Positions 8,726 through 16,667 of a DNA stretch of 28,112 nt are shown piece by piece. Positions within the stretch are counted from its first letter, which is position 1; each line of letters begins with the position of its first letter. The notes beneath the pieces are model-generated. The model ran no database searches. It worked only from the letters and a program-made list of their open reading frames with translations, and was not told where the DNA came from. Both the position numbers and the translations under genes were made by a program. The stretch is from positions 49,295 to 77,406 of the forward strand of contig DNFT01000112.1 in assembly GCA_003486385.1 (NCBI GenBank), read 5' to 3'. This stretch comes from Eubacterium sp. GTDB taxonomy: Bacteria; Bacillota; Clostridia; Lachnospirales; Lachnospiraceae.

Positions 8726-8761
8726 GTTTTCGCAATTTACTTTTCTTAGTTTTGCGGAAAC
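8726..8761. promoter_or_regulatory. Inverted repeat, candidate operator
   Basis: GTTTTCGCAA (8726-8735) and TTGCGGAAAC (8752-8761) are inverted copies with one mismatch, 26 bp apart centre to centre, about two and a half helical turns. The right arm covers the place of the -35 box for the TATAAT at 8772-8777, as expected of a repressor site. Confidence 0.5.
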
Positions 8762-8830
8762 ATTCCTTTCCTATAATATCCCACACAAACAGGCAGGTCA
8801 AATAATTCTTAGAAACACAGAATTATATTG

Positions 8831-8881
8831 TTGAAATTCTCGAAATTTGAGACTATAATAGTATTAGTTTCTGTGAGAAAC
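8831..8881 (+). promoter_or_regulatory. Promoter of defence operon with two palindromes
   Basis: TTGAAA (8831-8836), a 17-bp spacer and TATAAT (8854-8859) form a good sigma-A promoter with start near 8866. Between the boxes lies TCTCGAAATTTGAGA (8838-8852), and directly at the start point lies GTTTCTGTGAGAAAC (8867-8881). Both are palindromic and well placed to block polymerase when bound. Confidence 0.68.
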
Positions 8882-8960
8882 GGTTTTGTTAAAATATTTT
8901 CTGCAAAACCAAGAATTTTAATCATGGAAAAATTTTTAAGATTGGATGGAGCTTTGAGAG

Positions 8961-9191
8961 GTGGACAGACGGACTGTTACGCAGAGGGTTGCGCATTATT
9001 TGCAGGACAATCATATATCGGCAGAAGTGATTGAGTGCCATACAGGGATTCCGGCAGACAGGTTGACTTATGAGAGTGGTGTGGAACTTGAGGCGGCAGA
9101 ATTTCTGGAATTGTGCAGATATCTTAATGTCAGACCTGAGAGCTTTAGGAGGACGGAATGCGACGATACAGATGCACGGTGCACAACATAG
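8961..9191 (+). CDS. Small HTH-like protein heading the defence operon
   Basis: This 76-residue frame begins with GTG at 8961; an in-frame stop lies two codons upstream, and GGAG (8948-8951) is nine bases ahead. The sequence VTQRVAHYLQDNHISAEVIECHTGIPADRL followed by LEAAEFLELCRYLNVRPESF has the helix spacing of a small Cro/C1-type domain (about residues 5-62). It ends 34 nt inside the next gene, so the two are probably translationally coupled. It lies right after the palindromic promoter and may be the operon's own regulator. The family is recognised only by helix pattern; the non-ATG start lowers certainty. Confidence 0.6.
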   Translation: MDRRTVTQRVAHYLQDNHISAEVIECHTGIPADRLTYESGVELEAAEFLELCRYLNVRPESFRRTECDDTDARCTT

Positions 9192-10882
9192 AGTTGGAGA
9201 GAAATTTCTGTGATGAATGCGGAAGCAGGGAGAATGTTGAAAGCATATCGGACATTTATTACTGCGCGAAGTGCAACGTACCGATTTACGAACAGGTATG
9301 TCCTGTATGTCACACAGAGGGCAGGAGAATAGCCTCCGATTTAAGACCTGTATTTCCTAAGGAGAGGCTGCTGTATGAGATATTAGAGGGAGAACCGCTT
9401 AAATATATCAATTCATCAGTGTGGAATGCCTCGGGAAATTATTATCTGATAGATGGCGTCTTGAAGCGTTTTAATGTTGCACAGCTTGTAAGACTAGCTG
9501 ATGAAGATATTGTAAGAATAAGAGAATCGCTTAACGAATATGAGGAGCAGAATAAGAATAATCGGTTTGAAGAGTATGTAAGCCGTTTTATAGAATGTAA
9601 TAACTCAAGATATGATGAGATAACACAGGAGGCACTCAATTATATAAGGGAAGTATCGACAGAATATGACGTGAAGGATATGTTTGTCTCCTTTTCGGGA
9701 GGCAAGGATTCGACGGTGACATCAGATCTGGTAATGAGAGCGCTGAGCAATCCGAAGATATTACATATATTTGGAGATACCACGTTGGAATTCCCGAAGA
9801 CTGAGGAGTATGTAGGCCGTTTTAAAAAATCACATCCGATGACTCCGGTAATCTCATCGCGGAATAGGGAGAAAGATTTTTCCCAGCTATGTGATATGAT
9901 AGGACCTCCGAGCCGTGTTATGCGCTGGTGCTGTACGATTTTTAAGACTGGGGCAATTAACAGGAAGCTTACGGCATTGTTCAAGGATAAGACGAGCATA
10001 CTCGCTTTCTATGGAATAAGACGCAGTGAATCGGCGAGCAGAAGCAAGTATGACAGGGAGACACAGGGACGCAAGATTTCAAGACAGAACACGGTATCGC
10101 CGGCTATCGACTGGATGGACTTCGATGTATGGCTGTATATTTTGAAGAGAAAGATAGATTTTAATGTGGCGTACACTTACGGCTATGCAAGGGTTGGGTG
10201 TTTTTGTTGTCCGAACAACAGTGTATGGTCGGAATTCCTGTCTAAGATATATATGCCGGAGCAGTATGGCAGATGGCAGGAATTTTTAATAGATTTTGCA
10301 AAAAGAATAGGGAAGCCGGATGCGGAGGAATATGTCCGCAGCGGCAAGTGGAAGGCAAGACAGGGCGGTAACGGAATAGCCTACGCGGACAATGCGGTTG
10401 TAAGCTTCAAGCCATGTGCGCTGGAGGAGAACAGCTTTAATTATGAGCTTTTAAAGCCCATAGATGATGAATTGTACGAGCTTTTTAAGCCATTCGGATA
10501 TCTTGATTTTAATATGGGTAATCCGCGCCTTGGAGAGGTATATGTGCTTAACCGCAGGGGGGCTGCAGTCTTAAGACTTCAGGGAAGAAAAGGCGGCAAG
10601 CATCTTAAGGTTACAATACTTGATTATCATATTGACAGGGCGAAGACGGTGGAAGCTGCTGAGGAGAAGGTGAAATGTCAGCTTACCAAGTACCAGCTAT
10701 GCATGGGGTGCCGGGCATGCGAAGGCGTATGCCGACATGGTGCGATAAGATTGGAGAGTATGCCGGATGGTGGAAGCAGATACCATATAGATGATGATAA
10801 GTGTATTCGTTGTGCACAGTGTGTGAACCACTTTAACTCGGGGTGTTATATGAAGAAGGTGCTGGCGGTGAAGAGAGACTAG
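9158..10882 (+). CDS. sspD: SspD-like PAPS-reductase-family enzyme with Fe-S modules
   Basis: The 574-residue protein carries an ATP-pyrophosphatase (PAPS reductase) fold with SGGKDS at residues 180-185, the P-loop used to activate a substrate with ATP. In phosphorothioation systems (DndC, SspD) this enzyme helps place sulfur on the DNA backbone. Cysteines in RWCC (258-259) and GCFCC (348, 350, 351) fit the iron-sulfur site of that group. The first 55 residues hold three Cys pairs typical of zinc ribbons, and the C-terminus has two ferredoxin motifs (C515, C518, C521, C525 and C549, C552, C555, C563). AGGAGG (9147-9152) precedes ATG by five bases. It is followed by DUF4007, ATPase and cysteine desulfurase genes, which argues for SspD rather than sulfate assimilation. 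The extra zinc and ferredoxin ends suggest electron delivery, an inference. Confidence 0.78.
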   Translation: MRRYRCTVHNIELERNFCDECGSRENVESISDIYYCAKCNVPIYEQVCPVCHTEGRRIASDLRPVFPKERLLYEILEGEPLKYINSSVWNASGNYYLIDGVLKRFNVAQLVRLADEDIVRIRESLNEYEEQNKNNRFEEYVSRFIECNNSRYDEITQEALNYIREVSTEYDVKDMFVSFSGGKDSTVTSDLVMRALSNPKILHIFGDTTLEFPKTEEYVGRFKKSHPMTPVISSRNREKDFSQLCDMIGPPSRVMRWCCTIFKTGAINRKLTALFKDKTSILAFYGIRRSESASRSKYDRETQGRKISRQNTVSPAIDWMDFDVWLYILKRKIDFNVAYTYGYARVGCFCCPNNSVWSEFLSKIYMPEQYGRWQEFLIDFAKRIGKPDAEEYVRSGKWKARQGGNGIAYADNAVVSFKPCALEENSFNYELLKPIDDELYELFKPFGYLDFNMGNPRLGEVYVLNRRGAAVLRLQGRKGGKHLKVTILDYHIDRAKTVEAAEEKVKCQLTKYQLCMGCRACEGVCRHGAIRLESMPDGGSRYHIDDDKCIRCAQCVNHFNSGCYMKKVLAVKRD

Positions 10883-10960
10883 TGTGAAAATATGACACCG
10901 GGCGGCATGGGGATGAGTGTGAAGCTTATATCCATTGTTATAAAATTTCGGAGGAAAATT

Positions 10961-11848
10961 ATGTCGGAAAAGACTGTTAAGATAAGGCTGAAGGGACATG
11001 AGACATTTATATTGAGAGAGGGCTGGCTTGCCAAGGGACTTAAAGCCGTAGCGGATAATTCAAGGGTATTTTCGGAAAACGCAGGGGCTGATGCACTGGG
11101 TGTCGGTACCAATATGGCTAAGGCAATACGCTATTGGCTGAGAGCGGGCGGTATTACGGTTGAGAGCAAGGGCGAGGTGGGACTGAGCCATTTCGGGGAG
11201 CTGATACAGCAGTATGATTCCTGCTTCGAGGACAGCTTTACCATGTGGATGTTCCACAGCAACATTGCCTGCAATGCTGAACTATCTACAAGCTGGTATA
11301 TTTTTTTTAATAGAATAGGCAATGAGGAATACACTAAGGAAGAACTTGAGGAGAGTATGTTCCGTGAGATTAAGGCATATTCTAAGCAGGAGATTCCGCG
11401 AAGCTCTGTTGCTGCAGATGTGACCGCGATAATCAATATGTATTCAAGGGAGAAGGACGTTGACTATGATCCGGAGGAAAAGAAGGTCAGTCCATTTTCG
11501 GAGCTGTCACTTTTAAAAAGAAGTGGCAGTGTATTTAGGAAATATATGCCTTCCGAGGAGCAGCTTCCACGGTTGGCTGTGCTGTATCTTATTGAGAGAT
11601 ATTTTTATGGTGGGAAAACGGACAGCGTGAGTATAGACACGCTGCTAAGAGGAGCTGAGCTTCCCGGAAGGATATATAACCTTAGCAGGGTAAGCCTTAA
11701 TTCTTATCTGGATAAGCTGTCAGCCGACGGCTATATCGCTGTTAACAGGACAGCGGGACTGGATATGGTGTATTTACAGGATAAGATATCTCCGGATAAG
11801 GTAATTGAGAAATACTATGAGGATAAGTATAAGACGCAGAGGGGATAG
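10961..11848 (+). CDS. sspB: SspB-like DUF4007 protein
   Basis: This 295-residue protein has the DUF4007 signature at its N-terminus: GHETFILREGWLAKGL (12-27) and LGVGTNMAKAIRYWL (46-60), a likely DNA-contacting helical region. SspB of the Ssp phosphorothioation system is a DUF4007 protein reported to nick DNA, allowing sulfur entry. The ATG at 10961 is preferred over an upstream in-frame ATG at 10892 because GGAGG (10950-10954) lies six bases ahead and the signature begins directly. Its stop is two bases before the next ATG, so the ATPase gene is coupled to it. The C-terminal half looks like winged-helix repeats (RIYNLSRVSLNSYLDKLSADGYIAV). Confidence 0.78.
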   Translation: MSEKTVKIRLKGHETFILREGWLAKGLKAVADNSRVFSENAGADALGVGTNMAKAIRYWLRAGGITVESKGEVGLSHFGELIQQYDSCFEDSFTMWMFHSNIACNAELSTSWYIFFNRIGNEEYTKEELEESMFREIKAYSKQEIPRSSVAADVTAIINMYSREKDVDYDPEEKKVSPFSELSLLKRSGSVFRKYMPSEEQLPRLAVLYLIERYFYGGKTDSVSIDTLLRGAELPGRIYNLSRVSLNSYLDKLSADGYIAVNRTAGLDMVYLQDKISPDKVIEKYYEDKYKTQRG

Positions 11849-11850
11849 AG

Positions 11851-14800
11851 ATGACAATTGAGCTTAAAGATTTGGTTAAAATAGATAAAAGATTCGAGAA
11901 TTCGGTTAATCTCTATCTTGACCTTGATAACAGAGAGAAAATAGACAACTATGTGTATACGCGCTCATCGCAGAGAATTATTGATTACTATATTGACAAT
12001 GTAAATAAGGACAGGGAGCATGCCACCATGCTTATAGGACCTTACGGCAAGGGTAAATCGCATACACTGCTGGTGCTTCTGGATAAGCTGAGACATAGGG
12101 AAAGACCGTATCTTCCAATTATTATATCGGGCACTAATTCCGACCTCAATCAGGCATTTCTTGTCGGGATAACCGACGCATTGAAGCGGGCAGGGCTTGA
12201 TAGCATTACACCGGACAGCTATTACAGCGAGGCAGTCAAGAAGATAGAGCAGTGGAAGGACAGCTTTCCGGATGCGTACAGTCATTTTGCGGGAGAGCTT
12301 CAAAAAAACGGATGTAATGGGAAAACATTGCAGCTTGGTCTTGAGAAGAACCAAAAAGAGGCTCTTGATTTATTTCGCAGGATATATCCTATAGTAACCA
12401 ACGGAAGTGAATTTAATCCTATTATTGTGCTTGAGACTGTGAGAATATACGAGCAGATTAAGGATACACTGGCACGCGATTATGGGTATGCAGGAATATA
12501 TGTAATATTCGATGAGTTCAGCAAATACATAGAGGGTCACGAAGCGGATACATTTTCCAAGGACATGAAGGTGCTTCAGGATATGTGTGAGCTGTCCGAG
12601 AGAAGCTCTGAGGGGCAGATGTTTATAACCTTTGTTGCACATAAGAGCATTAAGGAATACGGCGCTAAGCTTCCGGTGGATATGAGAAATGCATTTCGCG
12701 GTGTGGAGGGCAGGATAAAAGAGGTTCTGTTTGTCGTCTCCTCCCAGAATAACTATGAGCTTATTGGAAATGTGTTAAAAAAGGATGAAGCCGCATTGCG
12801 TGAGCTTCCTAAGATAGGGAGATACTATGAAAATGCTCTTAATTCTTATCGATTTTCATGTTTTTCAGGGCTGTTTGATGAAGCTGATTTTAAAAAATAT
12901 GTGGTTGAGGGCTGCTTTCCTCTTATGCCGTTTACTGCGTATATGCTGCTTCATATAAGCGAGAAGGTGGCTCAGAACGAGAGAAGCATATTCACCTATC
13001 TTTCGCATGACGAAAAGGGAAGCGTGTGCAGAATAATTGAGGATTATGGCGAAGATATTGCAGACTGCGGAATAACTGCGGATACAGCATACGATTATTT
13101 TAAAAATCTTTTCAGGGAGGAAGCCTCGGATACGGTTATTCACAATGAATGGCTTAAAGCTGAGTATGCACTTTCACGTACAGTGGATAAGTTGGAGAAA
13201 AAGCTTATAAAGGTTATCGCCCTGATAAATATTATAGATATCCCGGATGAGCTGACGGCGGATGTGCCACAGCTATCAAGTGCGCTTAATATTTCGGAGG
13301 ATGAGTGCAGGACAGTGGTGGAGCGTCTGGTGGAAAAGAGAATTATTATATACCGTTCGCGCAGACATTCGTACAGCTTTTACAATAATGTCGGTGTTGA
13401 CATACAGAAGGAGATTTCACTGAAGGCAGCGAAATTGCCGGCAGATTCGGATATACTCGGAACCTTGAAGGAGATTTCAGAGTACGATTATGTGCTTCCT
13501 AAGAAATATAATCAGATATATTCGATGACCAGATATTATGAGTATGTATTTATGTCACCGGAGCAGATAGAAAAGCTTCCGTCACCGGAGATTCTGTTTG
13601 AACAGCACTTTTCCGACGGAAAAATAGTGGCTGTGGTGAGCGATAACAGTACAGATTATAGCAAAGAGCTGTCTGAGCGGCTTAAGGATGACAGAATAGT
13701 TGTGCTTGTGACAAAAGTAGCTTTTGATAAGGGCGGAAGCATAAGAAAATACATTGCTGCGAAGAGTCTTATGAGTGACAGGTCATTCATAGAGGACAAT
13801 ATTGTGCTGGAGCAGGAGCTTGTAAACTACTGCGATGACATTTCATACGAGGTGAATAAGTTTCTTAAGGAAGCGTACAACCCCGAAAGCGGTGCCTGTG
13901 CGGTATACCACAACGGTGAAGCATTCCGGTCGGGTTTTAGGAACGGCTTCTCCTTCAATATGTTTTTGAGCAGCATAATGACGGAGTATTATAATAATGC
14001 ACCGGTTGTAAATAACGAGCTGATTAATAGACAGAACATATCGGCTCAGAACAAGAAGGCGCGAAATAAGATTGTAGATATGCTGCTAAGTTCTGAGGAT
14101 TGTTCGTCATTTGAGAAGGGAACCTCACCTGAGGCAACCATATACAGGGCGGTTCTTGTAAATACAGGTATTCTCGGCAATGGCGGTGAGGACAGGGGCT
14201 GTGCATATGTCCTGTCGGAGATTGAGCGGTTCATAGCTATGTGCGATTCAAATAAATGCTCCTTCAAGCTGCTGTATGACCGTCTGATGGGCAGCGGATA
14301 TGGTGTGCGAAAGGGAATTATTCCTATTTATGTGGCATTATGCCTGTCCAGGCTTCAGGATAAACCGATTGTAAGCTTCAAAGAAAAAGAGGTAAATATA
14401 GACGCTGTTATTCTTGGAAATATCAACGATTCGCCATCGGACTATTATCTGTATGTTGAGCATGAGAGCATAGAAAAACAGAATTACATTGCGGGGCTTA
14501 TGAAATTATTCGGAGTTTCAGCCAGAGCTGCGGGGGTTGCAGGTGACAGAGAAGTTTTAGATGGAATCCTGAGATGGTACAGGGCGCTTCCGCAGGCGGC
14601 AGCGAACATAGGTCGCGTTGTCGATGTGAGTGAGAACATGGCAGCGGCGTTAAAGCGGCTGTGTATGGCGCTGAAGCATCAGGAGTATAACCCGCATGAG
14701 TTCCTTTTTAAGGAGCTTGTCGATATAGCAGGCAGAATTGGCGACAGTGAAAAATACTCCGCAGATGGAGCTGTGGTAAAGAGTTCCTTGACAGAATCTC

Positions 14801-15420
14801 CGGTGACTAATACTTCGCCGGAAGCAGGTTCATTAGCCGGTGTACTGCATAATATAACACTTTTAAAGGCATATCTTGATAGTTATCTTCTGAAGCTTTC
14901 AGGTAATGTCGCGGCAATTGTAAAAAAACGCTGTAAGGCAGACGATGGTGACAGCCTTAAGTCGGTGCTTGAGGAGCATTATTCCGAGCACGGAAAGAGA
15001 CTTGAAAAGCTGGTGACTAAGAGCCGGACATCGGCAATATTGTCATATATATCGGATATACCTACCTATGACGAAGGAGAGATTGTGTCGAAGCTGTCGA
15101 AGCTTGTCACGGATATATACATTGATGACTGGCGTGACGGAATGCTGGAGAAGTTCAGAGCCGGCTGGGATGAATTCTGTGATGAGGCTGAGAACACCGT
15201 AAACAGCGAGAGCGCACTTAACAGCATTATTCTAAAGGGAGAAGGCGGAAGCCTGCTTGAAAGAAGCTATGCTGATGTGGAGGATGACAGCACAGGGTAT
15301 TTTCTTAAAAATGCGATAAAGGATGCACTGGATGAATTCGGCGACAGTCTGGAGACTAATGCGAAAGTAGCAGTGCTTGCGCAGGTTCTTGCTGAGCTTG
15401 TGGCAGGGGAGAGCAGATAA
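11851..15420 (+). CDS. sspC: SspC-like large P-loop ATPase
   Basis: This 1189-residue protein has a Walker A motif GPYGKGKSHT (63-72) and a Walker B motif YVIFDEFSKY (D221, E222). The N-terminal 400 residues form the ATPase; the remainder has winged-helix-like segments (about 455-520) and long helical regions without recognisable catalytic motifs. Its start sits two bases after the DUF4007 gene, which points to a complex between them. In Ssp systems SspC is the ATPase needed with SspB and SspD for modification. The fold also resembles BrxC/PglY ATPases of BREX, but no PglZ, PglX or BrxL is present, so the Ssp reading fits better. The cysteine desulfurase gene begins 51 nt after its stop. Confidence 0.72.
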   Translation: MTIELKDLVKIDKRFENSVNLYLDLDNREKIDNYVYTRSSQRIIDYYIDNVNKDREHATMLIGPYGKGKSHTLLVLLDKLRHRERPYLPIIISGTNSDLNQAFLVGITDALKRAGLDSITPDSYYSEAVKKIEQWKDSFPDAYSHFAGELQKNGCNGKTLQLGLEKNQKEALDLFRRIYPIVTNGSEFNPIIVLETVRIYEQIKDTLARDYGYAGIYVIFDEFSKYIEGHEADTFSKDMKVLQDMCELSERSSEGQMFITFVAHKSIKEYGAKLPVDMRNAFRGVEGRIKEVLFVVSSQNNYELIGNVLKKDEAALRELPKIGRYYENALNSYRFSCFSGLFDEADFKKYVVEGCFPLMPFTAYMLLHISEKVAQNERSIFTYLSHDEKGSVCRIIEDYGEDIADCGITADTAYDYFKNLFREEASDTVIHNEWLKAEYALSRTVDKLEKKLIKVIALINIIDIPDELTADVPQLSSALNISEDECRTVVERLVEKRIIIYRSRRHSYSFYNNVGVDIQKEISLKAAKLPADSDILGTLKEISEYDYVLPKKYNQIYSMTRYYEYVFMSPEQIEKLPSPEILFEQHFSDGKIVAVVSDNSTDYSKELSERLKDDRIVVLVTKVAFDKGGSIRKYIAAKSLMSDRSFIEDNIVLEQELVNYCDDISYEVNKFLKEAYNPESGACAVYHNGEAFRSGFRNGFSFNMFLSSIMTEYYNNAPVVNNELINRQNISAQNKKARNKIVDMLLSSEDCSSFEKGTSPEATIYRAVLVNTGILGNGGEDRGCAYVLSEIERFIAMCDSNKCSFKLLYDRLMGSGYGVRKGIIPIYVALCLSRLQDKPIVSFKEKEVNIDAVILGNINDSPSDYYLYVEHESIEKQNYIAGLMKLFGVSARAAGVAGDREVLDGILRWYRALPQAAANIGRVVDVSENMAAALKRLCMALKHQEYNPHEFLFKELVDIAGRIGDSEKYSADGAVVKSSLTESPVTNTSPEAGSLAGVLHNITLLKAYLDSYLLKLSGNVAAIVKKRCKADDGDSLKSVLEEHYSEHGKRLEKLVTKSRTSAILSYISDIPTYDEGEIVSKLSKLVTDIYIDDWRDGMLEKFRAGWDEFCDEAENTVNSESALNSIILKGEGGSLLERSYADVEDDSTGYFLKNAIKDALDEFGDSLETNAKVAVLAQVLAELVAGESR

Positions 15421-15471
15421 TTGCAGTAAGGATATATGAAACAGAACTAAGAGAAAAAATGAGGATTACTT

Positions 15472-16656
15472 ATGAGCATGATTTATTTTGACAATGCAGC
15501 TACCACATACCCGAAACCGGAATGTGTGTATGAACAGATGGATAAGGTCAATCGCAGCCTGTCATTCAATGCCGGGCGTGGTTCCTATGCTCTGGCGCAG
15601 CAGTCTGCCCAGATAATCGATAATCTCAGAAAAGAATTACTCCGCATTGTGAATGCGTCAGATGTAGCAGAGGTCGTACTGTCGGCCTCTGCTACATTTG
15701 CATTGAATCAGATAATAGGCGGCTTGGAAATAAAAAAAGAAGATTACATATATATTTCGCCGTACGAGCACAATGCAGTGGTGAGGACACTCTATAACCA
15801 GAGGGTGTTTAGAGATGATAACAAGATGGCTGACAGTGAAGCGGGTAGAATTAAAAATCATATTATTGTGATGCCGTTTAAAGATGACGGCAACATTGAT
15901 ATAGATAGACTTAAGTATGAGTTCAGCGTCCATGCCCCGGCATTTGTATTTATGACACATGTGAGCAATGTCACGGGCTGCATACTGCCGGTAGAACAGA
16001 TTGCTGCAGCGGCTAAGGAATATGGCGCGATAGTGGTTGTCGATGGCTCGCAGGCGCTTGGGCTTGTGCCGTTTGACATGTCGCAGTCGCTTGTTGATTT
16101 CTACGTCTTTGCGGGACATAAGACACCGTACGGTCCATTTGGAATAGGCGGATTTTTTATCAGAAACGGTGTGAGGCTTGATACATTTATCGCAGGAGGA
16201 ACCGGAAGCGATTCACTCAATGTCCACATGCCTGAAGCCGGCAGCAGCCGATACGAGCCGGCAAGCCCGAATATCATTGCGGCAGCAGGGCTTCTGGCAG
16301 CAATAAAGGATGTCGATGGTGAGGAGATAAAAAGGCGGCTAGACAAGGAAATGTCGCTCACGCGCTACATGGTTGATAAATTACGCCGGCTATACAATGT
16401 GAAGCTATATCTGCCCCCGGCGGACAGGCATGTTGGAATAGTGGCATTGAATATAAAAGGTTATCAGTCATCAGATGTCGGAATGATTCTTGATGCCGAT
16501 TATGACATCGCTGTGCGCACAGGCTACCACTGTGCACCGCTCATACATGAATATCTTGACGACAAGGAATACCTTGGAGTTGTCAGGGTGAGTATGAGCA
16601 TGTTTACAACAACGGATGAGGTTGACGCGCTTTGCGGGGCGTTGGGGGAGATTTAG
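15472..16656 (+). CDS. sspA: SspA-like cysteine desulfurase
   Basis: This 394-residue PLP enzyme (class V aminotransferase fold) takes sulfur from L-cysteine as a persulfide. It starts MSMIYFDNAATTYPKPECV, holds the PLP lysine in AGHKTPYGP (K217) and the sulfur-carrying cysteine in RTGYHCAP (C354). That short loop is the SufS/CsdA-type arrangement rather than the longer IscS one. In this operon it would feed sulfur to the PAPS-reductase-like protein. A weak GAGG lies about eight bases before ATG 15472; the ATG at 15478 is an alternative. The stop codon TAG forms part of the AGGAGG of the next gene. A housekeeping role is possible but the operon setting argues against it. Confidence 0.88.
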   Translation: MSMIYFDNAATTYPKPECVYEQMDKVNRSLSFNAGRGSYALAQQSAQIIDNLRKELLRIVNASDVAEVVLSASATFALNQIIGGLEIKKEDYIYISPYEHNAVVRTLYNQRVFRDDNKMADSEAGRIKNHIIVMPFKDDGNIDIDRLKYEFSVHAPAFVFMTHVSNVTGCILPVEQIAAAAKEYGAIVVVDGSQALGLVPFDMSQSLVDFYVFAGHKTPYGPFGIGGFFIRNGVRLDTFIAGGTGSDSLNVHMPEAGSSRYEPASPNIIAAAGLLAAIKDVDGEEIKRRLDKEMSLTRYMVDKLRRLYNVKLYLPPADRHVGIVALNIKGYQSSDVGMILDADYDIAVRTGYHCAPLIHEYLDDKEYLGVVRVSMSMFTTTDEVDALCGALGEI

Positions 16657-16667
16657 GAGGAAGAATT

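Larger units (their letters stand above)
8583..8960. promoter_or_regulatory. Divergent control region between two regulators
   Basis: No convincing gene is present. The stretch contains a minus-strand TATAAT at 8673-8678 that could serve the XRE gene (its -35 is poor), a long inverted repeat at 8726-8761, a plus-strand TATAAT at 8772-8777, and a stronger plus-strand promoter at 8831-8859 with two palindromes. A short reading frame at 8828-9034 has no ribosome site or recognisable protein. Confidence 0.6.

Noticed and set aside
8828..9034. 68-residue frame ahead of the defence operon
   Set aside because: It overlaps the promoter and HTH gene, has no ribosome site and no recognisable protein features.
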